Below are positions 32,997 through 44,255 of a stretch of 64,000 nucleotides of DNA, piece after piece. The stretch is from Dugong dugon (taxonomy: Eukaryota; Chordata; Mammalia; Sirenia; Dugongidae): assembly GCA_030035585.1 (NCBI GenBank), contig CM057461.1, positions 5,406,001 through 5,470,000 of the forward strand, given 5' to 3'. Numbering within the stretch: position 1 is the first letter of the stretch; every line of letters begins with the position of its first letter. The notes under the pieces were generated by a model that worked only from the letters and a program-made list of their open reading frames with translations, was not told the DNA's origin and ran no database searches. Position numbers and translations under genes: made by a program.

Positions 32997-33779
32997 TCAT
33001 GGACTTTTCCTAATTTTCTTCAACTTCAACTTGAACTTACATATGAGCAATTGATGGTCTGTTTCACAGTCGGCCCCTGGCCTTGTTCTGACTGACGATA
33101 TTGAGCTTTTCCATCGTCTCTTTCCATAGGTGTAGTCTATTTGATTCCTGTGTATTCCATCTGGCGAGGACCACATGTAGAGTCTCCATTTATGTTGCTG
33201 AAAAAAGGTATTTGTAAGGAAGAAGTTGTTAGTCTTGCAAAATTCTGTCATGCAATCTCCAGCTTCATTTCTATCACCAAGGCCATATTTTCCAACTACC
33301 ATTCCTTCTTTGTTTCTGACTTTCCCATTCCAATCACCAGTAGTTATCAATGCATCTTGCCTGCATGTTCAATCAATTTCAAACTGCAGAAGTTGGTAAA
33401 AATCTTCAATTTCTTCATCTTTGGCCTTAGTGGTTGATGCATAAATTTGAATGATAGTGGTATTAACTGGTCTTCCTTGTAGATGTATGGATATTAGCCT
33501 ATCACTGACAACATTGTACTTCAGAATAGATCTTGAAATGTTCTTTTTGATGATGAACATGATGCCATTCCTCTTAAATTTGTCATTGCCAGCATAGTAG
33601 AGCATATGATTGTCTGATTCAAAATGGCCAATACCAGTCCATTTCAGCTCACTAACGCCTAGGGTATCAATGTTTATGCATTCCATTTCATTTTTGACAA
33701 CTTCCAATTTTCCTAGATTCATACTTCGTACATTCCACATTCCAATTATTAGTGGATATTTGCAGCTATTTTTTCTCAT
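32997..33779 (-). pseudogene. RTE endonuclease remnant, copy 2
   Basis: Covers nearly the whole EEP nuclease domain. It has GMWNVRSMNLGKLE and GVSELKWTG near the start, then VNTTIIQIYA, FYQLLQFEID, TTGDWNGKV, SPDGIHRNQIDYT and ADCETDHQLL. The GDWN and terminal DH catalytic motifs are preserved. One in-frame TGA follows FEID at about 33365; a CGA arginine decayed at its CpG explains it. The N-terminal methionine region MRKNSC appears at 33779. Confidence 0.9.
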
Positions 33780-34367
33780 TTTGAGTCATGCCACATCAGC
33801 AAATGAAGGTTCTGAAAACTTGACTCCATCCAGATTATTAAAGTCGACTCTACTTTGAGGAGGCAGCTCTCCCCCAGTCGTATTTTGAGTGCCTTCTAAC
33901 CTGAGGGGCTCATCTTCCAGCACTATATCAGACAATGTTCTGCTGCTATTCATAAGGGTTTTCGCTAGTCAGTTTTTCAGAAGTAGACTACCAGGTCCTT
34001 CTTTCTAGTCTGTCTTAGTCTGGAAGCTCAGCTGAAACCTGTCCACCAAAGGTGACCCTTTTGGTAATTGAAATACTGGTGGCAAAGCTTCCAGTATCAC
34101 AGCAACATGCAAGCCACCACAGTACGACAAACTGACAGACACGTGGTGGAGATACACCATAGGTGGTTAATAAAGTCCTGTCAATTGACTGCTGACAAGT
34201 AACGAGGAGACACCATCTGCGATACCTGGGCATTCAATTCAAACCTTGAAAGTCCCACTCAGTAGGGCTCTCGCCACCTTAAGAGAAGTGAAGCTGATGT
34301 AGGGACTTAGAAGAGCAGAGGAAAGAAGACCACTTCCTTCATTAGGTAGAGGAAGAAGAATACATTA

Positions 34368-35135
34368 AAAGCAGTGGATGAATGCAAATTGAAACCTTAA
34401 TGTTAAGATACACATCACACCCACTAGAATGGCTACAATAGAAAAGAGACAATAAGAAGTGTTGGTGAGGATGTGGAGATATTGGAACCCTCATACATTG
34501 CTGGTGGGAATGTAAAATTGTGCAGCCACTTCAAAAAACAGTCTGGCAGTTCCTCAAAAGCTGAAGCATATAGTTACCATACGACCCAGCAATTCCTTGA
34601 TACTTACCCAAGAGAAATAAAAACATTATATCTACACAAACACTTATACAAGAAAGTCCATAGAGCCATTACTCACAACAGCCCAGAAGTGAAAACAACT
34701 CAAATGTCCATCAACTGATGAATGGATCAACAAGTGGCGTATCCATAAAATGAAGTATCAATACATGCTATAATATGGATTGAACCTTGAAAATATTACG
34801 CTAAGTGTAAGAAGTCAGACACAGAAGATCACATATTGTATGATTCAATACATATTAAATGTCCAGAATAGAGAAATCTATAGAAGCAGAAAGTAGACAA
34901 GTGATTGATGGTTCAAACCCACCCAGCAGTGCCACAGAAGAAAAGTCCGGTGATCTTCTTCCGTAAAGATTACAGCCAAGAACATCTATGGAACGGTTCT
35001 ACTCTGTAACATATGGAGTTGCCATGAGCTGGAATTGACTTGATGGCAATGGCTAAAGGGCTGGGGTGAGGTGGTAATCAGGACTGACTGAGAATAGGTA
35101 CAGGGTTTCTTTCAGGTGATGAAAATGTTCTACAA
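34368..35135 (+). mobile_element. L1 3' UTR, sense, split by an AfroSINE
   Basis: AATGGCTACAATAGAAAAGA, GTTGGTGAGGATGTGGAGA, CATTGCTGGTGGGAATGTAA and AGAAGTCAGACACAGAAGAT are the classic L1 3' UTR sequence. The terminal GGTGATGAAAATGTTCTAC resumes after the inserted AfroSINE at 34906-35056. Confidence 0.88.
34906..35056 (+). mobile_element. AfroSINE, 5' truncated, in L1
   Basis: Begins within the head (GATGGTTCAAACCCACCCAG), with CCGTAAAGATTACAGCCAAG and GGAATTGACTTGATGGCAAT. Confidence 0.88.
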
Positions 35136-35159
35136 TTGAAGCTGAGTCGATGCCAACTG

Positions 35160-35450
35160 ATGCCTTAGAGTTTTCAAGATTCATCTATGCCGTAACATGT
35201 ATCCGAACTTCATTTTTCTTTGGCTGAATAATATTCTGTCACATGGATACACCACGTTTTGTGTATCCATTCGTCTGTGGATGGACACTTGAATTGTTTC
35301 TACCTCTTGGCTATTGTGGGTAGTACCGCAGTGAACACTGGTGTACATGCGTCTGCTTGTATCCCTGCTTTCAAGTCTTCAGGCATATACCTAGGAGCGG
35401 AATTGCTGCGTCACGTGGTAAGTCTGTGTTGGACTTGCTGAGGGACCGCC
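35160..35450 (-). mobile_element. L1 fragment, antisense (old L1ME type)
   Basis: GCTGAATAATATTCTGTCAC, GTCTGTGGATGGACACTTG, TTGGCTATTGTGGGTAGTAC and ATACCTAGGAGCGGAATTGC match the antisense L1 3' UTR, diverged. Confidence 0.8.
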
Positions 35451-36804
35451 AAACCTGCCATGTTCTTTGGCCTTCCCTCTGCTCTCTGCTACAGCACCCT
35501 GTCCTGCTCTGCCTAGCTCACTCCTGCTCATTCTTCCTCTGTGCTCAGAGAGGCCTGCCCTGACCCCCAGACTACCTACCCCCTTAGCACACTGCACTGT
35601 TAACTATTCACCTAAAACTACTCAAGGGGTGGACAGGGGAGGGAGGAGGAGAGTAGCAATGGAGTGCCTCAGAGGCCCTGGTTCCTGTCTCTCTCTCCAC
35701 TAGATGAGGAACTGGAGGACTCCGCTGGACTCCCAGCATCCGGCACTCAGGAAATAATCGTGGAAAGACCAAGGGCTTCCACTCATGCCAGCCAAGGCCA
35801 GCATCAGAAGGGCCCAGTGCGTGGTAATCATGGAGTCCTCCCTGGAGGAGGTGGGTTGGTGAGGCCTGTGTGGTCTGGGGCTGGGCCTCAGGGCTGTTCT
35901 CAGCCGCTACTGCCCAGCTTCACATCTGGGCCCAGTAGAAATCCTACAGGGCCAAAACACTGAACAATCAATCCCCTCACACCGTTGGAGATCGTTCTGA
36001 CTGCCGGGGCTAGCGCAGCCTCTGGCCACTGTGTCCCAGGACAACAGGGGCAGGCCTCGGCATCCCCCTCACCCTCCTGCCTCAGCAGGGCATTTCTGGA
36101 AGAACAAATTCCTGTTTGCCCGAGACTGGCAAAGTGGGTCTGGGGCACAGCATCTAATCTGAGGACATCAATGGCCAGAGGTCGGCTGCATAATTGGCAG
36201 GAGGTGGCGGTGGCGGTCACCATGTCAGAGGACAGGCTCATGGGTGTCTGTGCACCTGAAGCCCGGGCCTTATTTAATTTTGTCCTTTTCAATTAAAATC
36301 AGCCCCTTGCTGCCCGTCTGCAGGGACAGGCTGGAGCAGAGCAGAGCAGATGCAGAGCAGATTCCATCCCAGGATGGTGGTCTCCCCGGCCCTCCTCCTG
36401 AGAACATTTGAGTCCCCTCCAGGAAGCACCCACCTGCTCTTCTCTTTGTCCCTCTCTTCTTTAGCCTTTAATCTGCTTTTCTAGGAAATGAGGGTAAGAA
36501 GGGGAAAGAAAGTGCTGGAACGTAATCTGTGTGGCTTCTTCATCTGTTTGGAACTGTGGGAAGCTCGCCTGTCCCCATGGTGTCACGTGTTGAAGTCACA
36601 GAAGAAAAGGGAAAAGCCCTCTCACCTCTACCTCCTCCCACCTACACCCCGCTTAGAGGAAAAAGGAAGAAAGGTTTCTGTCCACTCCAGTTCCCACAGT
36701 GACAGAATGGAAGTTTTCAAAACAACACAAACATTTACCTCAGCAGATGGCCCGGTGGAAAGAAGCGGCGTTATGGACACAGCGGAGTGACTTAAGAAGA
36801 CAGG
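35451..36804. other. No gene seen; L2 scrap and unique DNA
   Basis: 35480-35560 resembles L2 (CTCAGAGAGGCCTGCCCTGA). From 35900 to 36480 the sequence is repeat-free, including TTCAATTAAAATCAGCCCC near 36286-36304. Short frames only. Confidence 0.45.
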
Positions 36805-36819
36805 CCCCCCCCCCCCCCC
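36805..36819. repeat. C15 homopolymer
   Basis: Fifteen consecutive cytosines, an unstable mononucleotide tract and likely assembly-sensitive. Confidence 0.95.
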
Positions 36820-37140
36820 ACCAAGGAAGTGGGAACGTGGCATCGCTGCAAGAGCTCATCTATTCAAGAGCTGCCAGGACAAACACCCTGGGGCATCGGG
36901 GCACCCCTTCCGCTCCCGGGCTTTCTCTGTGGAGATCTTCCCTTGTTGATTGTTTAATTCACAGATGTGGCACTGGGCGGGTGGGGGGGATGCACTCTGC
37001 CAGGTGTGGGTGGGGGACAGCCGTGCCGTCCTCTGCCTCCCTGTGTGGAGGGGGCTCAGGGCAGGTCCTGCTAGCACTGCTGAGCTTGGAACCGAGGAGC
37101 AGACAGACCCTGGGGAGCTGGCAAGGCGTGCTAGTTGACT
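36820..37140. other. No gene seen; unique DNA
   Basis: GC-rich, unrecognised. Two overlapping plus-strand frames lack motifs. Confidence 0.4.
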
Positions 37141-37148
37141 ATCTAATC

Positions 37149-37294
37149 TCTCAAACCAAACCAAACTGACCCATAGTGACCCTATAGGACAGAGTAGAAC
37201 TGCCTCAGGGGTTTCCAAGGAGCAGCTGGTGGATTCAAACTGCCCACCTAGAGGTTAGCAGCCAAGCTTTTTACCACTGCGCCACCAGGGCTCC
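37149..37294 (-). mobile_element. AfroSINE, antisense, with perfect 8-bp target duplication
   Basis: AAACCAAACCAAACTGACCC tail, AGGACAGAGTAGAACTGCC, GAGGTTAGCAGCCAAGC, CGCCACCAGGGCTCC head. ATCTAATC occurs at 37141-37148 and 37295-37302. The central body is shortened. Confidence 0.93.
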
Positions 37295-37302
37295 ATCTAA
37301 TC

Positions 37303-38155
37303 ACCAGAGGAAAGAAAGTAGAAGGGAGGGAGAGAGGAGGAGGGAGGAGGGGGAAGGGAAGGAGGAGGAAGGGAAGGAGGGGGAAGGGAAGGAGGGGGAA
37401 GGGAAGGAGGGGGGAAGGGAAGGAGGGGGAAGGGAAGGAGGGGGAAGGGAAGGAGGGGGAAGGGAAGGAGGGGGGAAGGGAAGGAGGGGGAAGGGAAGGA
37501 GGGGGAAGGGAAGGAGGGGGGAAGGGAAGGAGGGGGAAGGGAAGGAGGGGGAAGGGAAGGAGGGGGGAAGGGAAGGAGGGGGAAGGGAAGGAGGGGGAAG
37601 GGAAGGAGGGGGAAGGGAAGGAGGGGGAAGGGAAGGAGGGGGAAGGGAAGGAGGGGGAAGGGAAGGAGGGGGAAGGGAAGGAGGGGGGAAGGGAAGGAGG
37701 GGGAAGGGAAGGAGGGGGAAGGGAAGGAGGGGGGAAGGGAAGGAGGGGGAAGGGAAGGAGGGGGGAAGGGAAGGAGCGGGGAAGGGAAGGAGGGGGAAGG
37801 GAAGGAGGGGGAAGGGAAAGAGGGGGAAGGGAAGGAGGGGGAAGGGAAGGAGGGGGAAGGGAAGGAGGGGGAAGGGAAGGAGGGGGAAGGGAAGGAGGGG
37901 GAAGGGAAGGAGGGGGAAGGGAAGGAGGGGGAAGGGAAGGAGGGGGGAAGGGAAGGGGGAAGGGAAGGGGGGGGAGACAGGAAAGAGACAAGATGAAGGA
38001 GAAGGATAAGGAGGGGAGGGAGGAAGAGGGACTGAGAGAGAGATGGAGACAGAGCAGGGGGCAGAGGGGAGGGAGGGACAGACGGACTCCTGGAGGCGTG
38101 GACAAATGGGGCAAGGAGCAGTGGGAGGAAGGAAGGAAGGAGAGAAGGAGGGAGG
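37303..38155. repeat. 15-bp GGAGGGGGAAGGGAA minisatellite and flanking polypurine
   Basis: From 37320 to 37977 the plus strand is purine apart from one C at 37777. It is built of a 15-base unit, GGAGGGGGAAGGGAA, in roughly 40 copies, with 16-base variants carrying an extra G. A looser purine-rich tail continues to 38155. The minus strand therefore has no A in the array and cannot contain TAA, TAG or TGA. Three overlapping Pro/Ser/Leu/Phe frames of about 290-344 codons result, none a gene. Confidence 0.97.
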
Positions 38156-38224
38156 AAACATTTCCTCTTGAGCCACCTGGATGTTTCAGGCAAGGAAGGG
38201 AAGTGGTGAGAAGCACTAGGGGAA

Positions 38225-38400
38225 AACAGCAAAAACTCTGGAGCGCAGCGAGTGTTCAAATCCTGGCGCCGCCACTTGCAATCATGAGCTCTTGTGCTCG
38301 CCCCTAACCTTGCTGGGCCTCGCTTCCACATCTGTCAACCCAGAGCCCACGACAGGCACTGGCTTGCGCACTGCTGGGAGGCTGAAGGGCACCATTGCTC
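38225..38400 (+). mobile_element. MIR, sense
   Basis: GTTCAAATCCTGGCGCCGCC, CTAACCTTGCTGGGCCTCGC and TTCCACATCTGTCAAC follow the MIR head-to-core order. Confidence 0.75.
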
Positions 38401-39210
38401 GTGAAATGTCGACTCTGCTCCATGCCAGGCCCGAGGTCAGCACAGCACTGTCTCTACATGGGGGCAGGGGGCATCCAGAACAGCTGGCTGGGGTTAGCTG
38501 ATCAGGGCCTTCCCAGGTGCACGGCAGGCAGGCGGGCGGGCAGTTCCAGGTGGGCTGAGAGGATCCCACCTTAGGAAGGTCTGAGGTGCTGGCTTGGGGG
38601 TGTTGGGGGTGGCCTATCCCAGCCTCCGGCTTGCAGGGTGGGAATGCTGTGCATGTCCCTTCCACGTGCGAGAGCCTGCCCGGCCTCCCCACTCAGCTAC
38701 TCAAGGGAACTAGGCGGGCCCCAGCTGGTCCCCGGGCCCCGGCCTGGCTGCAGGGTGATTCCCGGGCCCTCACAGCAGAAGGCCAGCCCTTTTGAGGAGG
38801 AAACGCTGAGGCCCAGGGGACTGATGTCCCATGCCCAGTTCAAGCTCAGCATCTCCACGCTGGCTGGAGACTGGACGGTGCCCCCTTCCCTGGACACCTC
38901 CACTAGGAAGCCCAGCGGCGGCAGCACACACGGGCATCATCTCTGGGGCCCTGGCCAGGGTCAACCACAGCCTCAGGCCAGGGTGGGGGCCACCAATCAG
39001 GCCCAGGAAGAAGGAAGTTTTCAGGGGAGCATCCGCGCTGCAGGAGCCGGCCTCCAGGCCTGGTCTGAGCTGGCCTGAGTGTCAGCCTCAGTTAGTCCCA
39101 CATGCTGTTGACCACTTCTTCCCTTCGGGTCCTGCTTACTCAACCTAATCGTGTTGACCGCAGTCCTGCTCGCACGTCCAGAGGCAACATTTTAGGAACG
39201 TGCTCCTTTG
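38401..39210. other. No gene seen; unique, GC-rich
   Basis: No interspersed repeat. A 146-codon plus-strand frame overlaps equally long frames in other phases. Confidence 0.4.
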
Positions 39211-39222
39211 GAGAAATGTAAA

Positions 39223-39641
39223 AGGAGCCCTGGTGGCACAACAGTTGAGTGCTCGGCTGCTAACCGAAAGGTTGGCAGTTCAAACCTACACAGTGGCTCC
39301 TCAGCAGGAAGGTCTAGCGACACCTGCTTGCGATAAGATTGTGGTTGTCATTTGCCATAGATTCCGACTCACAGCGACCCTATAGGATGGAGTAGAATGC
39401 CCCATAGATGTTCCCAAGGCTGGAATCTTTATGGGAGCAGGTCCTCGGGTCTTTTCTCCTGCAGAGCTGCTGGTGGGTTCAAATCACCGACCTTTCAGTT
39501 AGCAGCTGAGCGCTTTACCTTTTGCACCACAAGGGCTCCTCCCATAAAGATGACGGCCTAGGAAATCTGTGGGCAGTTCTACTCTGTCACACTGTGTCCC
39601 TCTGAGCTGGAATCTACTTGACAGCACTCGACAGCAACAGG
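39223..39641 (+). mobile_element. AfroSINE, type A, interrupted by a second AfroSINE
   Basis: Head and first half lie at 39223-39331 (GGAGCCCTGGTGGCACAACA, CTAACCGAAAGGTTGGCAG). The second half resumes at about 39542 (CCATAAAGATGACGGCC to GACAGCACTCGACAGCAAC). Outer flanks GAGAAATGTAAA (39211-39222) and GAGAGACGTAAA (39642-39653) are a worn target duplication. Confidence 0.93.
39339..39541 (-). mobile_element. AfroSINE nested inside the previous one
   Basis: Antisense, nearly complete (GATTCCGACTCACAGCGACC tail side to CACCACAAGGGCTCC head). ATAAGA at the left junction and ATAAAGA at the right are probably its target duplication. Confidence 0.92.
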
Positions 39642-39689
39642 GAGAGACGTAAAGGCTGAGGCTGGCTGTCCACAGACATAATGCACAGT

Positions 39690-39885
39690 GCTCAGACGCT
39701 GTGCGTGCCTCTGCGCTTCACCGGTGAAGACAGTAGGGAGACCAGCTCAGTTATCCCTCACGACAAGCCCAGAAGGCAGGTTTGATGACTGTGCCTGCTT
39801 TGCCATGAACCTGAAACTCAGAGGGGTTCACCAACTTGTCCAGGTCATACAGCCCCTAAGCAGCAGAGCTGGGGTCCTGCCCAAG
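39690..39885 (-). mobile_element. MIR, antisense
   Basis: AACCTGAAACTCAGAGGGG, CCAACTTGTCCAGGTCATAC and AGCAGAGCTGGGGTCCTGCC are antisense MIR core words. Confidence 0.8.
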
Positions 39886-40899
39886 TCAGCCTGGTGTGAG
39901 GACTGAGCCAAAGTCAGTTCTACAACCCCCAAGGTCACAGCGCATACCAGAGCTGTTTGACCCGGGCCCAGGACCTTCCCGAAACCAAACATGCCTTTCC
40001 CTGGAGAAAGTCAACTTTGGGAGTCACCGACCAGAAAGAGGCCAGGAAAGCAGTGACAGGGAGTGGTCCTTTACGTGAGTCGGGGCTGAATGTGGACACC
40101 ACGCACCCCGTTACTTGGCAGCGTGTACTAGGAGCCTGCGTCTAGCCCAGGGACTGGTACTTAGGGGTTTCTGGATTTCTCAGGGGTACGCGGTTGGGGT
40201 CCCTGAAATGGCAGAGGCTCCCCAGAGGGGACAGGTGCTTCCAGGAACAGGGGAGACTCCTTGGTGGCCTCTGGGCAGATAGTGCAGCCGCCCCAGTGCG
40301 CCCCTGGCCTGAGGGTACACAGACATCCCCGCTTCAAAGCGCTTCAAAGAGGAAGTTGGAAATGCAGCGGGAATCAGTGCAAGTGGGCCCACTCTACCTC
40401 CCAGGCTGAGGCCCACTGACCTTTCTCCTGAGAAAAATGCTTGCAGCACGGGAATCCAGGCCGCCCTAGCACCCAAAATAGCTGGCACCTCTGGCCAGGC
40501 ATCCACCCTGAGCAAGCTCCTTGGAGCTCGGGAACAATGGGACATTGTGAGCTCTGAGCCTTCTGGACAGGAAGCCGGTCCAAGGAGCCCATCCCAACAG
40601 CTCCCAATGCCCTGGGCCACATGTGTGGGTGGGACCCAACCCAGGTGTGAGCAGATGGGGGTCGGGGGAAGGGCAGGAAGTGCCAGCAGGGCAACTGAGC
40701 CAAAGAAGGAATGAACACACAGACAGACCCACACTTGACCCTGGCTGGGACGTCCCCCCAGGAAGCATCCCTGTGGTGACGAGGACAACGCCCAATCATA
40801 AAGGCCAAAATCAGTCCCTCAGTGCCAACAAGTGTGTCTCCCATATGGGTCATGTGCTCCGGTGCCTTGTCACCTCTCTGTTGTCACCCCCACCCCCAA
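39886..40899. other. No gene seen; unique DNA
   Basis: A minus-strand frame of 202 codons (40180-40788) overlaps two other long minus frames and has no motif. I treat it as chance in stop-poor sequence. Confidence 0.4.
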
Positions 40900-41790
40900 C
40901 CCCCTGCTCCAGCCGCACCTGCCGCCTGGCTGCTTCTTGAATGTCCAATGCACACGGGCACCCCAGAGCCTTTGCACTTGCTGTCCCAGCCCCTGGTGCT
41001 CTTCTTCCAGATATGGTCATTGTTATGGGTTGAATTGCATCCCCCAAAAAGTGTGTGTCAACCTGGCTGGGCCCTGACTGCCAGTATTGTGTGGTTGTCC
41101 ACCATTTTGTGATCTGATGTGATTATCCTGTGTGTTGTAAATCCTAACCTCTATGACGTTGATGAGGCAGGATTAGCGACAGTTACGTTAGTGAGGCAGG
41201 ACTCAATCTACAGGATTAGGCTGTATCTTGAGTCAATCTCTTTTGAAATATAAAAGAGAGAAGTGAGCAGAGAGGGACCTCATGCCACCAAGAAAGAAGA
41301 GCGGGGAGTGGAGTGCGTCCTTCGGATCCAGGGTCCCTATGCTGAGAAGCTCCTAGACCAGGGGAAGACTGATGACAAGGACCTTCTCCCAGAGCTGACA
41401 CAGAGAGAAAGCCTTCCTCTGGAGCTGGCACCCTGAATTTAGAATTCCAGCCTCCGAGACTGTGAGAGACTAAATTTTGGTTTGTTACAGCCATCCCCTT
41501 GTGGTATTTCTGTTATAGCAACACTAGGTGACTAAGACACATGTGCTCGGCTCCAGCGTCACCTCCCCAGAGAGCCTTCCTTGAAGCCCCATCTCTCTGC
41601 ACCCCTTTACCTCCCTTTCCGTCTGCATAGCACCAGTGCTGATGTACCCCGGCAGTGTTTACTTGCTGCCTGGTCTCTCCTCCTCATTTGATCGTCCTCC
41701 CCTCGAGGGCAGGGGCTGTGCGGACTTGTTCCCGTGGTCCCAGCCTCCATGCTAGCCGGAGCTCCATTGGCACACGGTGAACGTATGGAT
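40900..41790 (+). mobile_element. L2-type LINE 3' region, split by an LTR
   Basis: CCTTTGCACTTGCTGTCCC (40970-40988) and, beyond the LTR, CGTCACCTCCCCAGAGAGCC, CACCCCTTTACCTCCC and CGAGGGCAGGGGCTGTG are ordered as in L2. The LTR at 41021-41539 separates them. Confidence 0.7.
41021..41539 (+). mobile_element. Solo LTR (ERVL/MaLR-like), copy in L2
   Basis: TGTTATGGGTTGAATTG...GACTAAGACA, opening TG and closing CA. It shares with 55783-56373 the CCATTTTGTGATC(T/C)GATG block, the AGAGAGAAGTGAGCAGAGAG block, GAGCTGG(C/T)(A/G)CCCTGAATT and the GTTATAGCA-type end. AAATATAAAAGAGAG at 41246 is a plausible TATA region. No internal viral sequence lies beside it. Confidence 0.8.
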
Positions 41791-44119
41791 TAGCACTGCC
41801 GCGGTGAGATTGCAGCTTTCCTCCATTTTAGAGCTGAGCCCGCTCCTGCCCTTGCAGACGGCCTGGAGAGAAATCCCCCAAGGCTCAAGCTCAGGCAACG
41901 GGCGCATGTGAGCCACTCTCTGGGATTGCGCTTTCCCTCAGGCCGGTGGCAGGCCCCTGAGGAGACTGCAAGCTCCAGGGGCCTTGGAAGCTACAATGCA
42001 GCTGAGAGAGCGGCCTTAACGGGAGGGGGTGGGACTTACGAGGAACTAGAAAAAGAGGAGAGGGTCAGAGAACAAGGCTTTGTTGACAGTTAGCCAATAT
42101 ACCATCCAAAAGAGACTCACTAAATCCGGAGCCGTGATTTCTGTCATGAATTAGATTGTTCATCAGACTCCTCCAGGGCCTGGGCGGGTTGTCACTCGGG
42201 GGTTCCCATCTCCTGAGTGGTGTCTCTCTGACTCCTGCTCACCCTTCAGTCCTCTGAAGGCCAGTTTGACTCTCCAGGGTCCTTCACAACCACAAGTGCA
42301 GGCCACAGGGAGCAGATGCAGGATGCCAAGCTGGCTGAGTGTCACATTTGTCTCTTCAAATGGATAAAAAGGAGTAGGGTTTATACATCAGTCTCTATGA
42401 ATCTGGATAATGTGAGTCTATCCCAAGAGACTGACAAAATCCGCGACACCTCTGAGAGCTTGATTTTTGTGACTGAAAAGATATTGTCTTTCTCAGAGGC
42501 TCTGTCTGGGTGGCCAACCCCCATGGCCATCCCTGCATGGCTCCAGAGACCAAGCTCTGGGCTTTGTTTCCAGGAGATTTCCACATTTCTCTTTTACAGT
42601 CACATTTGCACGATGCTAAGAGTTTGCTAAGCACTTTCATATGTGATTCTGCCGCGTCTCCCTAGATCAGAGCTTCCAAACCCACTGGTGGGTGAGATGA
42701 TTATACTTGGTCCGTGGCCAAACATTCTTATTATCACACTCGGAGTCTCCTGGCCATCTGCTGAAGGGGCCAGAATGAGGAAGGCAGAAGCAAAAGTAGG
42801 GTCTGGCATGGAATTCCTGCATTGGGAACTCCCGGGCTCCGTCATCCCCTGCCTCCTCCCGTCCAACACTTCATCCTTCCTTATGTGTATATTTTAACGT
42901 GAGGCGGCCATCTCAGCTCTGGGCTCACCTCCTCTAGAGCTGTCTTTCAATGACTCTTTGGTCCCTGGAAGCCCTTGTCTGAACCTAATGGGGAGTGGGG
43001 AACTTTGGCGCAGGGAGTAGGCGTATCCAGAGCTTGCTGCAGGATTTGGAGCATCTTTTCCTTGGCCCTTCCCTCTGCCTTCACGACTTGTCTGTGTCCT
43101 CTCAGCCTGGGACTTAAGTGAGAAGCAGGATGGGGCAGGTAGGCAGTGGCAGGAGGGCACTCTCTCTTCTTCCTGGTGCTGAGCAGCCTCCTGTCTCACA
43201 GGTCCACAGGGCACACTGGGGCCGGCACGGTCCCCACTGGGCCTGGTGCGCGGGGTCAGGTGTCTTGGCCAGTGGGCAGCTGTCTCTCGGTGGAGCCAGT
43301 GAGTGCTGTGTGGCCTGAGCGCCCCAAGCCAGGAGCCCAGGGAAACCGGAGCTGGTTCCTGGATGTCTCAGCACAGAGGGTGTGCTGCGGCCAGGGGCCG
43401 GGAGGAGGAGCTGGGGAGCATGTCTATCTTGGCACAAGCCGGCCCCAGAAAAGCCACAGAGAACATTTCATCGCAAACTTGCAAGACCCACACAGCAATG
43501 GCCTCTGGCCCTCCCTCCCTCTGACTTGGACTCTCTTGCCTTTTTTAGAAGGTTCCAGAATAAAGGGAGGCCGAGCTAAAACGTAGGTCCAGCACAGAAT
43601 TCTTGAGCCTCCATCCACTGCCTCCTTCCATCCGTGAAGCTACCAGAGGCCACACGGTGTGAGGTGCTGGGGTTGCTATGAGAAAACAGAGGTGGCCTTT
43701 GCCCTCCCGGTGAAGAGCATGGGCCCACGTGAAGGACACAGGAGTCAAACAATTGCTCCATTGTGACGTCATAGTGCCACTCCAACAGGTTCACTGCAAG
43801 CGAGGTGCTGGTGCCACTGGAGTGCAGTGATGGGACAGGCCTAGTCTCGAGCTCAGGGACGGTGTGAGCTGGGATCTGAAGGATGAAGACAGGGTAGCTG
43901 AGGAGGCAGCGGGAACAGCACGTGCAAAGGCCCTGAGGCAGGAGGCAGCGTGGACAGAGAAGAGGGGGAACATGACTTGTTTTTAATTCATTCCAGGGTC
44001 GTCATAGAGGACAGAGTGGAGGAGAGTGGGGGTGCCTGAGTGGGTGCGGTGGTTCTCAGGTGAAGGACGATGTCAGCGCCATCTCCACCGTGAGCCAGCA
44101 CCTTGTTGCCATCCAAGTT
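41791..44119. other. No gene seen; unique DNA with an old LINE scrap
   Basis: Largest repeat-poor block. 43640-43970 carries AAAGGCCCTGAGGCAGGAGG and similar words of an old, mammal-wide LINE-derived repeat. Frames up to 146 codons (43146-43586) have no signature. Confidence 0.45.
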
Positions 44120-44255
44120 CCTTCTCAGATACTGTTTCCATCGAAATGCCCACAGCAGCCCTGTGAGGTGGGGTTGCCGCAGGCGTGAAGTGAAGATCAG
44201 AGAGGGTCACAGAGCCAGTCTGTGGGGAAGCAGGACTGGTGTCCAGGTCAGACAA
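44120..44255 (-). mobile_element. MIR, antisense
   Basis: CACAGCAGCCCTGTGAGGTG, GATCAGAGAGGGTCACAGAG and CAGGACTGGTGTCCAGG fit the reverse MIR core. Confidence 0.75.

Larger units (their letters stand above)
31568..34200 (-). mobile_element. RTE (BovB-like) LINE, antisense, copy 2
   Basis: The longest RTE in the window. The 3' terminus is at the left (GTTGTTGTTGTTAGGTTCTG). An internal deletion at about 31662-31667 joins the 3' UTR directly to the RT C-terminal region. RT, linker and endonuclease follow, and the element extends to an untranslated 5' region near 34150-34200 (GTACGACAAACTGACAGACA). The missing 3' portion is the part present in the fragment at 50834-51430. Stops and frameshifts make it inactive. 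Confidence 0.9.

Noticed and set aside
37248-38331. Three overlapping minus-strand open frames of 291-344 codons rich in Pro, Ser, Leu and Phe
   Set aside because: They read the complement of a purine-only minisatellite, which has no A in the array and therefore cannot encode a stop. All three phases are open equally.
40180-40853. Minus-strand 202- and 159-codon frames as a candidate exon
   Set aside because: Three phases are open together, with no motif, no polypyrimidine/AG boundary I could defend, and no neighbouring exon.
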